The position numbers and the translations under genes are program-made. A stretch of 44,384 nucleotides of DNA from Nocardiopsis xinjiangensis YIM 90004. Its GTDB lineage: Bacteria > Actinomycetota > Actinomycetes > Streptosporangiales > Streptosporangiaceae. The notes under the pieces are model-generated. The model ran no database searches and was not told the origin of the DNA. It saw only the letters and a list, made by a program, of their open reading frames with translations. Shown one piece after another: positions 21,314 to 29,902 of this stretch (position 1 is its first letter; the number at the start of each line of letters is the position of its first letter). The DNA lies in contig NZ_ANBE01000011.1 in assembly GCF_000341145.1 (NCBI RefSeq), positions 1-44,384 of the forward strand. Reading direction: 5' to 3'.

Positions 21314-21404
21314 GGAAAAGGCCCGAGCCACCCTTCGGACCGGCTCCGTCCCGTCGGCGGCGAGCTCGGAAAACCGTTGTCTACTGGATGTTCGGGCCTT
21401 TTCC
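21314..21404. repeat. Perfect 13-base inverted repeat, 65-base spacer
   Basis: GGAAAAGGCCCGA at 21314-21326 is the exact reverse complement of 21392-21404. The spacer contains a second, smaller pair (CCGAGC/GCTCGG). It is upstream of lnt in non-coding DNA, so it could form a leader hairpin in the lnt transcript or be a remnant of a small element. Confidence 0.55.
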
Positions 21405-21688
21405 GGGTCCAACCCCCCGCCCGGTCGCGGTACTCCGCCCCTCACCCGATCCCAACCGCACCTGGCACGTGGTGCAGCATCCGATCGGACGAGCGGGGGC
21501 CGCAGAACCGGTCCGTCCAGTGCTGGACTGGTCGTCAGGTTACCCAGACTCCCCGACCCGGTGGCTCAACTCGCAAAGCCGTGTCGCGGCCGTGCGGCCG
21601 AGTGGAGGGCGGGAAGAACGGGGCGAACCGTCGGACAGGCTAACGCACCTGCCGTATGCACGCCAGTTGGGTGACCTGGGGTTCAGCA

Positions 21689-21798
21689 GATCGATCCTGC
21701 ATCTCCTATAGACATTTCGATCAGGATCGTGTCTGATGTGATCAGTAATTACCGCTTTTTCGATCAACTTCAAAAGCGATGGCTGGAGCTGCCCGATC
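21689..21798 (+). promoter_or_regulatory. Cluster of GATC-centred palindromes upstream of msiK
   Basis: Seven GATC tetramers occur in 110 bases of GC-rich genome: at 21689, 21693, 21719, 21725, 21740, 21762 and 21795. They build palindromes such as CGATCAGGATCG (21718-21729) and CTGAT-GTG-ATCAG (21733-21745). The region is AT-rich for this window and ends 54 bases before the msiK ATG. This suggests operator sites for a sugar-responsive repressor, which remains unidentified. Confidence 0.4.
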
Positions 21799-21852
21799 AA
21801 CAACGAGGGCCCGCTCCACCGTCCCCACCGCGGAGAACAGGAGCGAACCCCT

Positions 21853-23067
<1,215 letters not shown>

Positions 23068-23068
23068 G

Positions 23069-23085
23069 CCCCGGCCGCGCCGGGG
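23069..23085 (+). terminator. Hairpin directly after msiK
   Basis: A seven-pair perfect stem (CCCCGGC/GCCGGGG) with a three-base loop, starting 2 bases after the stop codon. Confidence 0.55.
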
Positions 23086-23106
23086 ACGCCCGACAATCAC
23101 GGGAAG

Positions 23107-23144
23107 GCCCTGTGCCCGCCGAGCCACCGGTGAGGGCACAGGGC
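23107..23144 (+). terminator. Main terminator of msiK
   Basis: A perfect 11-base inverted repeat (23107-23117 with 23134-23144) with a 16-base loop, followed by GTCCCCTTCC. Confidence 0.7.
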
Positions 23145-23349
23145 GTCCCCTTCCACAAGGGTCGGGTCCCTCACATGGCTGAGGGCCCTGTTCCCTCTGG
23201 GGAGGTAAGACGGCCCCGTACACCGTGCTCCGGGGCGTTGGCCTTTTCCGGTCGAGCATCTTTCGGTGCAAAGCTCCTGCCAGCAGATCCGCCGGGTAAA
23301 CCTTCCCTGCCCGTGACAATCGGGTTCCCTGGAGTGAGGAACCTGTGCA

Positions 23350-25467
23350 TTGACCCCCGGCTCCGGACACCTCAAATATGTGATGGTGCCTACCAGAGGA
23401 GTCCACGGAGCAGCCCTCTTCCCCGGCCGGGGGTCGGCCGTCGACACCCTGCACGGTCGTCAGGTCGCCGATCCCTACCGGTGGTTGGAGTCGGCCGACA
23501 GTTCTGCCACTCGGCGCTGGCTGGCCGAACGGGACGCCGAGTTCGACCGCGAGGCCGAGCGCTGGCCGTTGCGCCGGCCGTTGAGCGAACACATCCAGGA
23601 CCTGGTGCACACCGACCTGTGGTCGGCCCCGCGCCACCGGCCCGGACGGATCTTCACCACCGTCCGACGGGCGGGCGACGAGCACCCGCGTGTGGTGGCT
23701 CTGGACCCCGACGGTTCCGGTGGGGAGCAGGTGGTCTTCGACCCGGTCCAGCAGGATCCCTCGGGCCGCACCACCCTGGATTCCTGGGAACCCGACCCCA
23801 CGGGCCGCCTCATCGCCGTGCAGACCTCCTCGGGCGGGGTGGAGCGCGGGGAGCTGCGGGTTCTGTGTGTACGGACCGGTGCCCGGGTCGGCCCCGCGGT
23901 GCGCGGCGTGCGGTACTCCCACGTGGCCTGGCTCCCCGGCCGGGAGAGCTCCCCCGCCTTCTACTACGTCCGCCGCGACGACAAGCACGGCACCCGCGGT
24001 GTGTGGCTGCGCCGCGTCGCGTGCGGCACCGAGGCCCTCGTGCACGCGTGCACCGCCCCCGGGACCGTCCCCGGTGTGCGGGTCCTGGACGGACACCGCC
24101 TGCTGGTGACCGAGAGCCACGGCACCGGGCACCGCACCGACCTGTGGATCGCCGACCTGGACAGAGCACGGCCCGAGCGCCCCCGCCTGCGCCCGGTCCA
24201 GGTCGGGGTGGAGGCCGAGACCGAGGCCCGGCTGGGCCCGGACGGACTGCTGTACCTGCGCACCACCCTCGATGCGCCCCTGCGCCGGGTGTGTGTGGCC
24301 GATCCCGACGAACCCGGGGTGGAGCACTGGCGTGAGGTGGTCCCCGAGGATCCGGGCGCGACCCTGGACGCCTTCGCCACCTGCCCCGGCCCTGCGCTCC
24401 TCGTGGTGCGCACCCGCCTGGGCATCAGCGAGGCGCGGGTGCATGGGGCTGCCACGGGCCGCCCCTTGCACACCGTCTCGCTCCCGGGCGAGGGCATGGT
24501 CACCGCGCCCGAGACCGCGCCGGACGGCACCGTGTTCCTGGGGTATGCCGACGTGGCCACGCAGCAGCGGGTCCTGGCCCTGGCGCCGGGGGCCCGGGAA
24601 CCGCGCCCCTGGCCCCCGCACACCGACACCGGCGCGCCCGCACCGGCAGTGCGGCGCTCGGTGGTGTGGTGCCGGTCCGCGGACGGCACCGAGGTCCCCG
24701 TCACCGTCTTCGACCCGCCGCGGGCGAGCGCCGCCCCCGGTCCCACGATCCTGCACGCCTACGGCGGTTTCGGCCGCCCGCGCCAGTTCGGGTTCAGCGC
24801 CACGGTCCTGGCGTGGTTGCTCTCGGGCGGACGCTACGCCGTGGCGCACGTGCGCGGCGGCGGTGACGCGGGCCGGGCCTGGCATCTGCGCGGGGCCCGG
24901 CGCAACAAACCCCGCGCGGTGGAGGACCTGGTGGCGGCGGCCGAGACCCTGGTGGAGCAGAGGTTGTGCACCCGCCCCCAGCTGTGCCTGTCGGGCGGGT
25001 CGGCCGGAGGGCTGCTGGTCCTGGCGGCGGCGGTGTCGCGGCCTCGGGTGTGCGGGTCGGTGATCGCCTCCGCCCCGCTGGCCGACATGGTCCGGTTCGA
25101 GCACCTGGGTCTGGGCCGGATGTGGACCCGTGAGTTCGGCACCGTGTCCGACCCGGAGGATTTCACGGCGCTGCTGTCCTACTCGCCCTACCACCGGGCC
25201 CTGGCACCGGAACGGCGCTCCTCGGCCCAGGTCCTGCCCCGGGTGCTGCTGACCGGGTTCGACGGTGACACCCGCACCGACGCCGCCCACCCGCGCAAGA
25301 TGTGCGCCGCGCTGCTGGGAACCGGGGACGGCCTCGGCCGCCCGACGGCCCTGCTGCGCTACGAGCGCGACGTGGGCCACGGCCCGCGTGCGGTGAGCCG
25401 GGCGGTCGCCCTCGCCGCGGACGCACACGCGTTCGCGGCCCACGAGACGGGGCTCCCACCACGCTGA
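23350..25467 (+). CDS. S9 family peptidase (prolyl oligopeptidase / oligopeptidase B-like)
   Basis: The protein has 705 residues from a TTG at 23350 with GGAGTGAGG about 10 bases upstream; GTG 23380 or ATG 23383 are alternatives. The N-terminal beta-propeller begins with DPYRWLES, a family hallmark. The C-terminal alpha/beta hydrolase domain carries the catalytic triad Ser551 (SGGSAGG), Asp640 (FDGDTR) and His677 (VGHGPR). There is no signal peptide, so it acts in the cytoplasm, cleaving short peptides that fit inside the propeller, usually after Pro or a basic residue. It is followed after 56 bases by the acidic peptide gene, so it is a candidate for removing that peptide's leader. A general peptide-degrading role is the plain alternative. 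Confidence 0.88.
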   Translation: MTPGSGHLKYVMVPTRGVHGAALFPGRGSAVDTLHGRQVADPYRWLESADSSATRRWLAERDAEFDREAERWPLRRPLSEHIQDLVHTDLWSAPRHRPGRIFTTVRRAGDEHPRVVALDPDGSGGEQVVFDPVQQDPSGRTTLDSWEPDPTGRLIAVQTSSGGVERGELRVLCVRTGARVGPAVRGVRYSHVAWLPGRESSPAFYYVRRDDKHGTRGVWLRRVACGTEALVHACTAPGTVPGVRVLDGHRLLVTESHGTGHRTDLWIADLDRARPERPRLRPVQVGVEAETEARLGPDGLLYLRTTLDAPLRRVCVADPDEPGVEHWREVVPEDPGATLDAFATCPGPALLVVRTRLGISEARVHGAATGRPLHTVSLPGEGMVTAPETAPDGTVFLGYADVATQQRVLALAPGAREPRPWPPHTDTGAPAPAVRRSVVWCRSADGTEVPVTVFDPPRASAAPGPTILHAYGGFGRPRQFGFSATVLAWLLSGGRYAVAHVRGGGDAGRAWHLRGARRNKPRAVEDLVAAAETLVEQRLCTRPQLCLSGGSAGGLLVLAAAVSRPRVCGSVIASAPLADMVRFEHLGLGRMWTREFGTVSDPEDFTALLSYSPYHRALAPERRSSAQVLPRVLLTGFDGDTRTDAAHPRKMCAALLGTGDGLGRPTALLRYERDVGHGPRAVSRAVALAADAHAFAAHETGLPPR

Positions 25468-25523
25468 CGGCGTACCGGGGGCCTTGTTGCAAGAGGAAAC
25501 CGCGAACAGAAAGAGAGGTGCGT

Positions 25524-25631
25524 ATGGATCCCTTCGAGGTGGAGGTCGAGGACCTGGCGGAGGTGACCTCCCGCGACGTCACCGCCGGTGGTGACAACGA
25601 CGGCACCGACTCCAGCTCCGACTTCATCTGA
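25524..25631 (+). CDS. Candidate RiPP precursor: 35-residue acidic peptide
   Basis: The ATG at 25524 has AGAGAGG 5 bases upstream, one of the better ribosome binding sites in the window. The peptide begins MDPFEVEVEDLAEVTSR and ends GGDNDGTDSSSDFI. It has eleven acidic residues, one Arg and no Cys or Lys. The Phe-Glu-Val-Glu-Val-Glu-Asp-Leu helix-like start resembles leaders of actinobacterial RiPP precursors of the FxLD/LxLD kind. The small-residue and Ser/Asp/Gly-rich end with a possible GG junction at 22-23 would be the core. It lies between a cytosolic peptidase and a JmjC oxygenase, with a strong hairpin after its stop. Lack of Cys argues against a lanthipeptide. Likely modifications (hydroxylation of Asp or Asn) are inferred from the neighbour. 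It could still be a small regulatory or spurious peptide. Confidence 0.6.
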   Translation: MDPFEVEVEDLAEVTSRDVTAGGDNDGTDSSSDFI

Positions 25632-25636
25632 TGTGT

Positions 25637-25665
25637 GCCCGCCCGGCCCACGTGGTCGGGCGGGC
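25637..25665 (+). terminator. Strong hairpin between peptide gene and oxygenase gene
   Basis: A 12-pair stem (25637-25648 with 25654-25665, one G-T pair) with a 5-base loop starts 6 bases after the peptide stop. There is no U tract. It probably acts as a partial terminator or mRNA stabiliser so that peptide is made in excess of enzyme. Confidence 0.6.
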
Positions 25666-25740
25666 CCCCGACTCCCGGCCCCGGGCCCTGGCGTCCGTGG
25701 GACGGCAACAGCGACCGACTCACCCTTCTCGGGAGGGAAC

Positions 25741-26949
25741 GTGACCGAGCCGGGGCAGATCTTCACCCGGACCCTGAGCGAGACCGTGGGCCGCGAGGCC
25801 CTGACCACGCGCCTGTCGGAGGAGTTCTTCCTGGCCGACCTGGGTGCGGAGGCGGTGGACTCGCTACTGACCTTCGAGGACCTCAACCATCTTCTGGCCA
25901 CCCGCTCCCCCGAGCCGCCGCGGCTGCGACTGCACCGTGACGGGGCACCGGTTCCGCTGGAGGCCTACACCGACGCGGCCACGGAGTCGCGTTCCTCTCG
26001 CCGGGTGATCCGCCCGGAGTCGTTGTACGGACAGTTGCGCGAGGGCGCGAGCCTGGTGCTGGACAGCATCGACCGGATGCATGCGCCGATCGGTGCGGCC
26101 GCCGACGACCTGATGCGGCTGGTGCGCGAGCGCGCGCAGGCCAACCTGTATCTGATCTGGGGTGACTCGCGCGGGTTCGACACCCACTGGGACGACCACG
26201 ACACCGTCATCGTGCAGGTGGCGGGCACCAAGCACTGGCAGGTGCACGGTCCCGGCTCGCGTCCGTTCCCGATGCGGGTGGACACCGACCACGGCCACGG
26301 CCCGCCCCGTGGCACCGGCGGTGAACTCTCCATGGTGTGGGAGGGCGTCCTCCGTCCCGGTCAGGCGATCCATGTACCGCGCGGGTGGTGGCACACGGTG
26401 ACCGGGACCGGCGAGATGAGCATGCACCTGACCTTCGGTTTCACGCGGGCCACCGGTGTGGACTGGGCGGAGTCGCTGGTGCGGCGCCTGCACGAGGAGG
26501 AGGTCTTCCGCCGCGACCTGCCCCGGTTCGCCGCTCCGGAGCAGCGCCGCAAGCACCGGCACGAGTTGTTGTCGCGGTTGTCGGAGCTGGCGGAGGAAGG
26601 CGACCTGGATGCCTTCCTGGCCGAACGGGACGCCCGGTTCCCGCGCCGGGCCTCCTACAGCCTGCCCTGGCCGGTGGAAGAGGCCCTGCCGCCGGAAGGG
26701 GCGCGGGTCGAGTTCGTACCGATCCTGCCGCCGCCGGTGTCGCGGGAGCCGGACGGCAAGGTGGCGCTGACGGTGGCCGGACGCCGGTACCGGTTCCCCG
26801 GGGTGGTGGAGCCTGTGTTGGAGATCCTGGCGGAGGAGCGGTCACTGACCGTGGGTGAGCTGGGCGAACGCGCCGGTGTGGGCGCGGAGATCGCCGGTCA
26901 GGCGGTGTCCGCGCTGGCCCGCCACCATCTGGTACTGATCCAGGGCTGA
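25741..26949 (+). CDS. JmjC/cupin_4 Fe(II)/2-oxoglutarate oxygenase with winged-helix C-terminus
   Basis: The protein has 402 residues from the GTG at 25741 with GGGAGG 4 bases upstream; the frame is open further upstream but overlaps the peptide gene. The iron facial triad is clear: His149 and Asp151 (THWDDHD) and His218 (PRGWWH). Other marks are NLYLIWGDSRGF and VAGTKHW, typical of the cupin_4 (PF08007) ribosomal-oxygenase clade such as YcfD and NO66. Those enzymes beta-hydroxylate Arg or His in proteins. Residues from about 325 form a beta hairpin (ALTVAGRRYRFPG) and a winged helix (LTVGELGERAG). That is expected in this clade but also shaped like the leader-binding domain of RiPP enzymes. 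It probably hydroxylates a residue of the peptide encoded just upstream; a ribosomal protein target is the alternative. Confidence 0.85.
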   Translation: MTEPGQIFTRTLSETVGREALTTRLSEEFFLADLGAEAVDSLLTFEDLNHLLATRSPEPPRLRLHRDGAPVPLEAYTDAATESRSSRRVIRPESLYGQLREGASLVLDSIDRMHAPIGAAADDLMRLVRERAQANLYLIWGDSRGFDTHWDDHDTVIVQVAGTKHWQVHGPGSRPFPMRVDTDHGHGPPRGTGGELSMVWEGVLRPGQAIHVPRGWWHTVTGTGEMSMHLTFGFTRATGVDWAESLVRRLHEEEVFRRDLPRFAAPEQRRKHRHELLSRLSELAEEGDLDAFLAERDARFPRRASYSLPWPVEEALPPEGARVEFVPILPPPVSREPDGKVALTVAGRRYRFPGVVEPVLEILAEERSLTVGELGERAGVGAEIAGQAVSALARHHLVLIQG

Positions 26950-26966
26950 GCCGGCCGCCGACCTGG

Positions 26967-26998
26967 ACGGGGCCGTCCGAGGGTGCGGTCGGCCCCGT
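26967..26998. terminator. Terminator between the oxygenase and the TetR gene
   Basis: A perfect 9-base inverted repeat (26967-26975 with 26990-26998) with a 14-base loop lies between convergent genes. It serves both directions. Confidence 0.65.
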
Positions 26999-27038
26999 CG
27001 TGGTCGGTCCGCCGCTCGGTTCGCCGTTCCCCCACCGC

Positions 27039-27842
27039 TCAGTCCGCCGTTCTCCCTCCGGTGTAGGCCTCGATGCCGTCGAGGATGCGGTCGAGACCGA
27101 ACCCGAGACCTTCGACGGGTCCGCCCCCACGTTCGGAGTCGGAATCGAGCCCGCCGAACTTGTCCTCCTCGGCCCCCAACTGCCCGAGCACACGGGTGAC
27201 CGTGGGGAAGGCGTCGGTCTCCAGGACCCCGAGCAGCCCCTGGACCCAGGCGCTCTCGTTGTCACTGATCTGCTGTCCGTGCCGGTGGGCGGCCTGCCGC
27301 ATGTCGAACTCCATGCGCAGGGTCTCGCGCAGGACCGTCGTGAGGATCAGCAGCATCTGCACGGCCTCGCTGGGGCGCAGACCGGGAGCGCAGATCTCGC
27401 GCAGACCCGCCTCCATCCACCGGATCCCGTTGGGGCCGCTGGGCGGGCCGGTGACGGGAAGGCGCACCATCCAGGGGTGGGCGCGGTAGAGGGCGACGAC
27501 CGCCAGGCACCACTCCTCCGCCCCGGCCCTCCAGTCGCCGTCCTCCCGGGGGCCGGGGGGTGTGGCGTCCATGGCGGCGTCGGCCATGAGCAGGAGCAGG
27601 TCGTCCTTGCTGTCCACGTACCGGTACAGGGACATGGTCGTGTACCCCAGGGCGGCGGCCACGCGCTGCATGGAGACGGCTTCGATCCCCTCGGCGTCGG
27701 CGAGCCGGACGGCGGCCGTGACGACCTCGCTCCGGGTGAGCTTCGGCCGGGGCCCTCTCCGGGCGGGGCCGGGCTCGTGTCCGCTCCACAGGAGTCGGAT
27801 CTCGTCGGTCGTGGCGGCCGGGTCCGGCTGCTCGCTCGTCAT
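27039..27842 (-). CDS. TetR family transcriptional regulator
   Basis: The protein has 267 residues from the ATG at 27842 with GGTGG close upstream. The N-terminal helix-turn-helix is LTRSEVVTAAVRLADAEG through TTMSLYRYVDSKDDLL (about residues 40-90), preceded by a 35-residue polar tail. The C-terminal part is of the TetR_C_1 kind (PF02909), common in repressors of drug exporters. It is divergent from the ABC exporter genes, and the 103-base shared region holds a perfect inverted repeat overlapping the exporter promoter. It most likely represses the exporter and itself and is released by the exported compound, which is unknown. Confidence 0.9.
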   Translation of the reverse strand: MTSEQPDPAATTDEIRLLWSGHEPGPARRGPRPKLTRSEVVTAAVRLADAEGIEAVSMQRVAAALGYTTMSLYRYVDSKDDLLLLMADAAMDATPPGPREDGDWRAGAEEWCLAVVALYRAHPWMVRLPVTGPPSGPNGIRWMEAGLREICAPGLRPSEAVQMLLILTTVLRETLRMEFDMRQAAHRHGQQISDNESAWVQGLLGVLETDAFPTVTRVLGQLGAEEDKFGGLDSDSERGGGPVEGLGFGLDRILDGIEAYTGGRTAD

Positions 27843-27871
27843 GTTCCACCAGGATCCGGATCGGTTGGGCG

Positions 27872-27899
27872 TTGACACCATCCTAGTTCTGTGTATTAC
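27872..27899 (+). promoter_or_regulatory. Promoter of the DrrAB-type exporter operon
   Basis: TTGACA (27872-27877) is a perfect -35. TATTAC (27894-27899) follows after 16 bases as a -10 sharing four of six consensus positions. It is in a sharply AT-rich stretch and overlaps the left arm of the operator. Confidence 0.65.
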
Positions 27900-27928
27900 T
27901 TACACTATTAACTATGCGACATACACAG
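27889..27928. promoter_or_regulatory. Operator for the TetR regulator
   Basis: CTGTGTAT (27889-27896) and ATACACAG (27921-27928) are a perfect 8-base inverted repeat with a 24-base spacer. A smaller palindrome, GTGTA-TTACT-TACAC, overlaps at 27891-27905, and a further half-site, TACACAG, lies at 27938-27944. The left arm covers the -10 of the exporter promoter, as expected for repression. Spacing suggests two dimers. Confidence 0.65.
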
Positions 27929-27945
27929 TTTATGGAGTACACAGA

Positions 27946-28923
27946 ATGAACTCGCCGACCCCGGCCCTCCACGCCGAGGCCCTCACCAAGCGCTACGGAC
28001 GGGTCCGGGCCCTGGACGGGCTCGACCTGCACGCCGAACCCGGCACCGTCCTCGGGCTCCTGGGCCCCAACGGCGCCGGCAAGACCACCGCTGTACGGAC
28101 CCTGGCCACGTTGACCGATCCCGACAGCGGCCGGGCCCGCATCCAGGGTTTCGACACCGTCGGGCACGGCGACCAGGTGCGCGCCCGTATCGGCCTGACC
28201 GGCCAGTACGCGAGCGTGGACGAACTCCTCACCGGCCGGGAGAACCTGGAGATGTTCGCCCGGCTGCACGGTCTGACCGCCTCGGCGGCACGGGAGCGCG
28301 CCGAAGCGCTACTGAGCGACTTCGACCTGACCGAGGCCGCGGACCGGGGCTCGCGCACCTACTCCGGGGGGATGCGCCGGCGCCTCGACCTGGCCGTGAG
28401 CCTGCTGCGCGAACCGGACGTGCTGTTCCTGGACGAACCCACCACCGGCCTGGACCCGCGCAGCCGCATGCAGGTGTGGGAGACCGTCACCGCGCTGGTG
28501 CGGGAGGGCACCACCGTGCTGCTGACCACGCAGCACCTGGAGGAGGCCGACCGCCTCGCCGACCGGGTCACCGTCGTCGACCACGGCCGTGCCGTCGCCA
28601 CCGGCACACCCGACGACCTCCGGGCACGCGTGGGCGGCCTGCGCCTGGACGTGCTCGTCCACGCCCCCGCCGACCTGGACCGGACCGCCGAGCTGCTGGG
28701 CGGCGCGCTCGGGGCCACACCCTCCGTCGACCCGTCCGGCCTGCGTGTGGAAGTGCCCGTCACCGACCGGGTCCGGGCCCTGATGTGCGCCTCCCGTGCC
28801 CTGGAGGGGATGGGCTCGCGCATCGCCGACCTCGACGTACGCCGCCCGAGCCTGGACGAGGTCTTCCTGTCCCTGACCGGACGCACCACCGCACCGACCG
28901 AGAGCGTGGAGACCATCCGATGA
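27946..28923 (+). CDS. ABC exporter ATP-binding protein (DrrA-like)
   Basis: The protein has 325 residues from the ATG at 27946. Walker A GPNGAGKTT, signature YSGGMRRRLDLA and Walker B VLFLDEPTTGLD are intact. The C-terminal extension (about 230-325, ending in RPSLDEVFLSLTGR) is typical of DrrA/antibiotic exporter ATPases. It energises the permease encoded next, whose ATG overlaps this stop (ATGA). The pair would pump out a hydrophobic drug, lipid or peptide product. The position just beyond the peptide/oxygenase pair makes export of that product possible, but the TetR gene and a terminator lie between. Confidence 0.92.
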   Translation: MNSPTPALHAEALTKRYGRVRALDGLDLHAEPGTVLGLLGPNGAGKTTAVRTLATLTDPDSGRARIQGFDTVGHGDQVRARIGLTGQYASVDELLTGRENLEMFARLHGLTASAARERAEALLSDFDLTEAADRGSRTYSGGMRRRLDLAVSLLREPDVLFLDEPTTGLDPRSRMQVWETVTALVREGTTVLLTTQHLEEADRLADRVTVVDHGRAVATGTPDDLRARVGGLRLDVLVHAPADLDRTAELLGGALGATPSVDPSGLRVEVPVTDRVRALMCASRALEGMGSRIADLDVRRPSLDEVFLSLTGRTTAPTESVETIR

Positions 28924-29765
28924 ACACCGTCACCGCCGCACCCGTGCACGCCGACCACCGCGCTCCCCGGTCGAGCCCGGCCAAGACCTGGTCGGACACG
29001 CTGACCCTGGCCCGCCGCAACCTGCGCCACATGGCGCGTGAGCCCTTCGAACCCGCCATTGCCCTGACCATGCCGGTACTGATGGTGCTGCTGTTCGGTT
29101 ACGTGTTCGGCGGGGTGATGTCCCCGACCGGCGACGAGGCCGACTACCGGGCGATGCTCGTGCCCGCGATGATCGCGATGGTCATGTTCTACGGGATCGC
29201 CGGGACCGCGTCGGGGGTGGCCCGCGACACCTCGCTGTCGGTGATGAGCCGCTTCCGGACCCTGCCGATGTCACCCGCGGCCCTGCTGTGGGCCCGGGTC
29301 CTGACCGACATGCTGCGCGCCGTCGTGGAGGTCGCACTGCTGCTGGGCGTGGGCCTGCTCCTGGGGTGGCGTCCCGAGTCCGACGCCGCAGGGGCGGCCG
29401 CTGCGGTCGGGTTGCTCTTGCTGTTCCGGTTGTCCCTGGTGTGCGCTGGGGTGCTGCTGGGACTCGTGATGCCCGACCCGGACACGGCGAGCATGCTCGT
29501 CTACCCGATGGCGTTCCCGCTGACCATGCTCTCGACCAGTTTCGTCCCGGCGCAGGCCATGCCGGACTGGTTGGCGCCGGTGGCCGAATGGAACCCGATC
29601 TCGTCCGTGGTGACCGCCACGCGGGAGCTGTTCGGCAACCCGTCACTGCCCTCGGACTCCTGGCCGGCCGAACACGCCGTGCTCCTCACCGCCGGACTCT
29701 CACTCGTCCTGATCGTGCTCGTGGTGCCCCCGGCACTACGCCGTTTCGCCCGACTCAACCGATGA
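28920..29765 (+). CDS. ABC-2 type exporter permease (DrrB-like)
   Basis: The protein has 281 residues and starts at the ATG overlapping the ATPase stop by four bases, so it is translationally coupled. It has six membrane helices with the ABC-2 pattern: TMPVLMVLLFGYVFGG, MFYGIAGTASGVARD with SRFRTLPMSPAALL after it, and the PLTMLSTSFVP...WNPIS segment typical of DrrB. It forms a homodimeric pore with the DrrA-like ATPase. Ends at 29765 with a terminator hairpin about 140 bases beyond. Confidence 0.9.
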   Translation: MNTVTAAPVHADHRAPRSSPAKTWSDTLTLARRNLRHMAREPFEPAIALTMPVLMVLLFGYVFGGVMSPTGDEADYRAMLVPAMIAMVMFYGIAGTASGVARDTSLSVMSRFRTLPMSPAALLWARVLTDMLRAVVEVALLLGVGLLLGWRPESDAAGAAAAVGLLLLFRLSLVCAGVLLGLVMPDPDTASMLVYPMAFPLTMLSTSFVPAQAMPDWLAPVAEWNPISSVVTATRELFGNPSLPSDSWPAEHAVLLTAGLSLVLIVLVVPPALRRFARLNR

Positions 29766-29902
29766 TCCGGCCGATGGCCCCGGAGGCACCATGGCCACCG
29801 CTCCCCCGCAACACCCGACCACCGGCACCCGCCGCACACCGTGGTTGCGACGCACCCGGCCCCGCACGGCCCGCTGAGCCGAAAACCCGCAGACCTGCAC
29901 AT

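Larger units (their letters stand above)
21255..21852. other. Non-coding gap upstream of lnt and msiK
   Basis: Roughly 600 bases between divergent genes with no credible coding sequence; the open frames lack ribosome binding sites and look like composition noise. It holds the long-range 13-base inverted repeat (21314-21404) on the lnt side and a cluster of GATC-containing palindromes (21689-21798) on the msiK side. Confidence 0.6.

Noticed and set aside
23150-23349. Riboswitch or small RNA upstream of the S9 peptidase
   Set aside because: Several short stems can be drawn, but none match a known class, and GC-rich DNA gives many such stems by chance.
25524-25631. Class I-IV lanthipeptide or thiopeptide precursor
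   Set aside because: The peptide has no Cys and there is no dehydratase, cyclase or YcaO gene nearby, so those classes do not fit.
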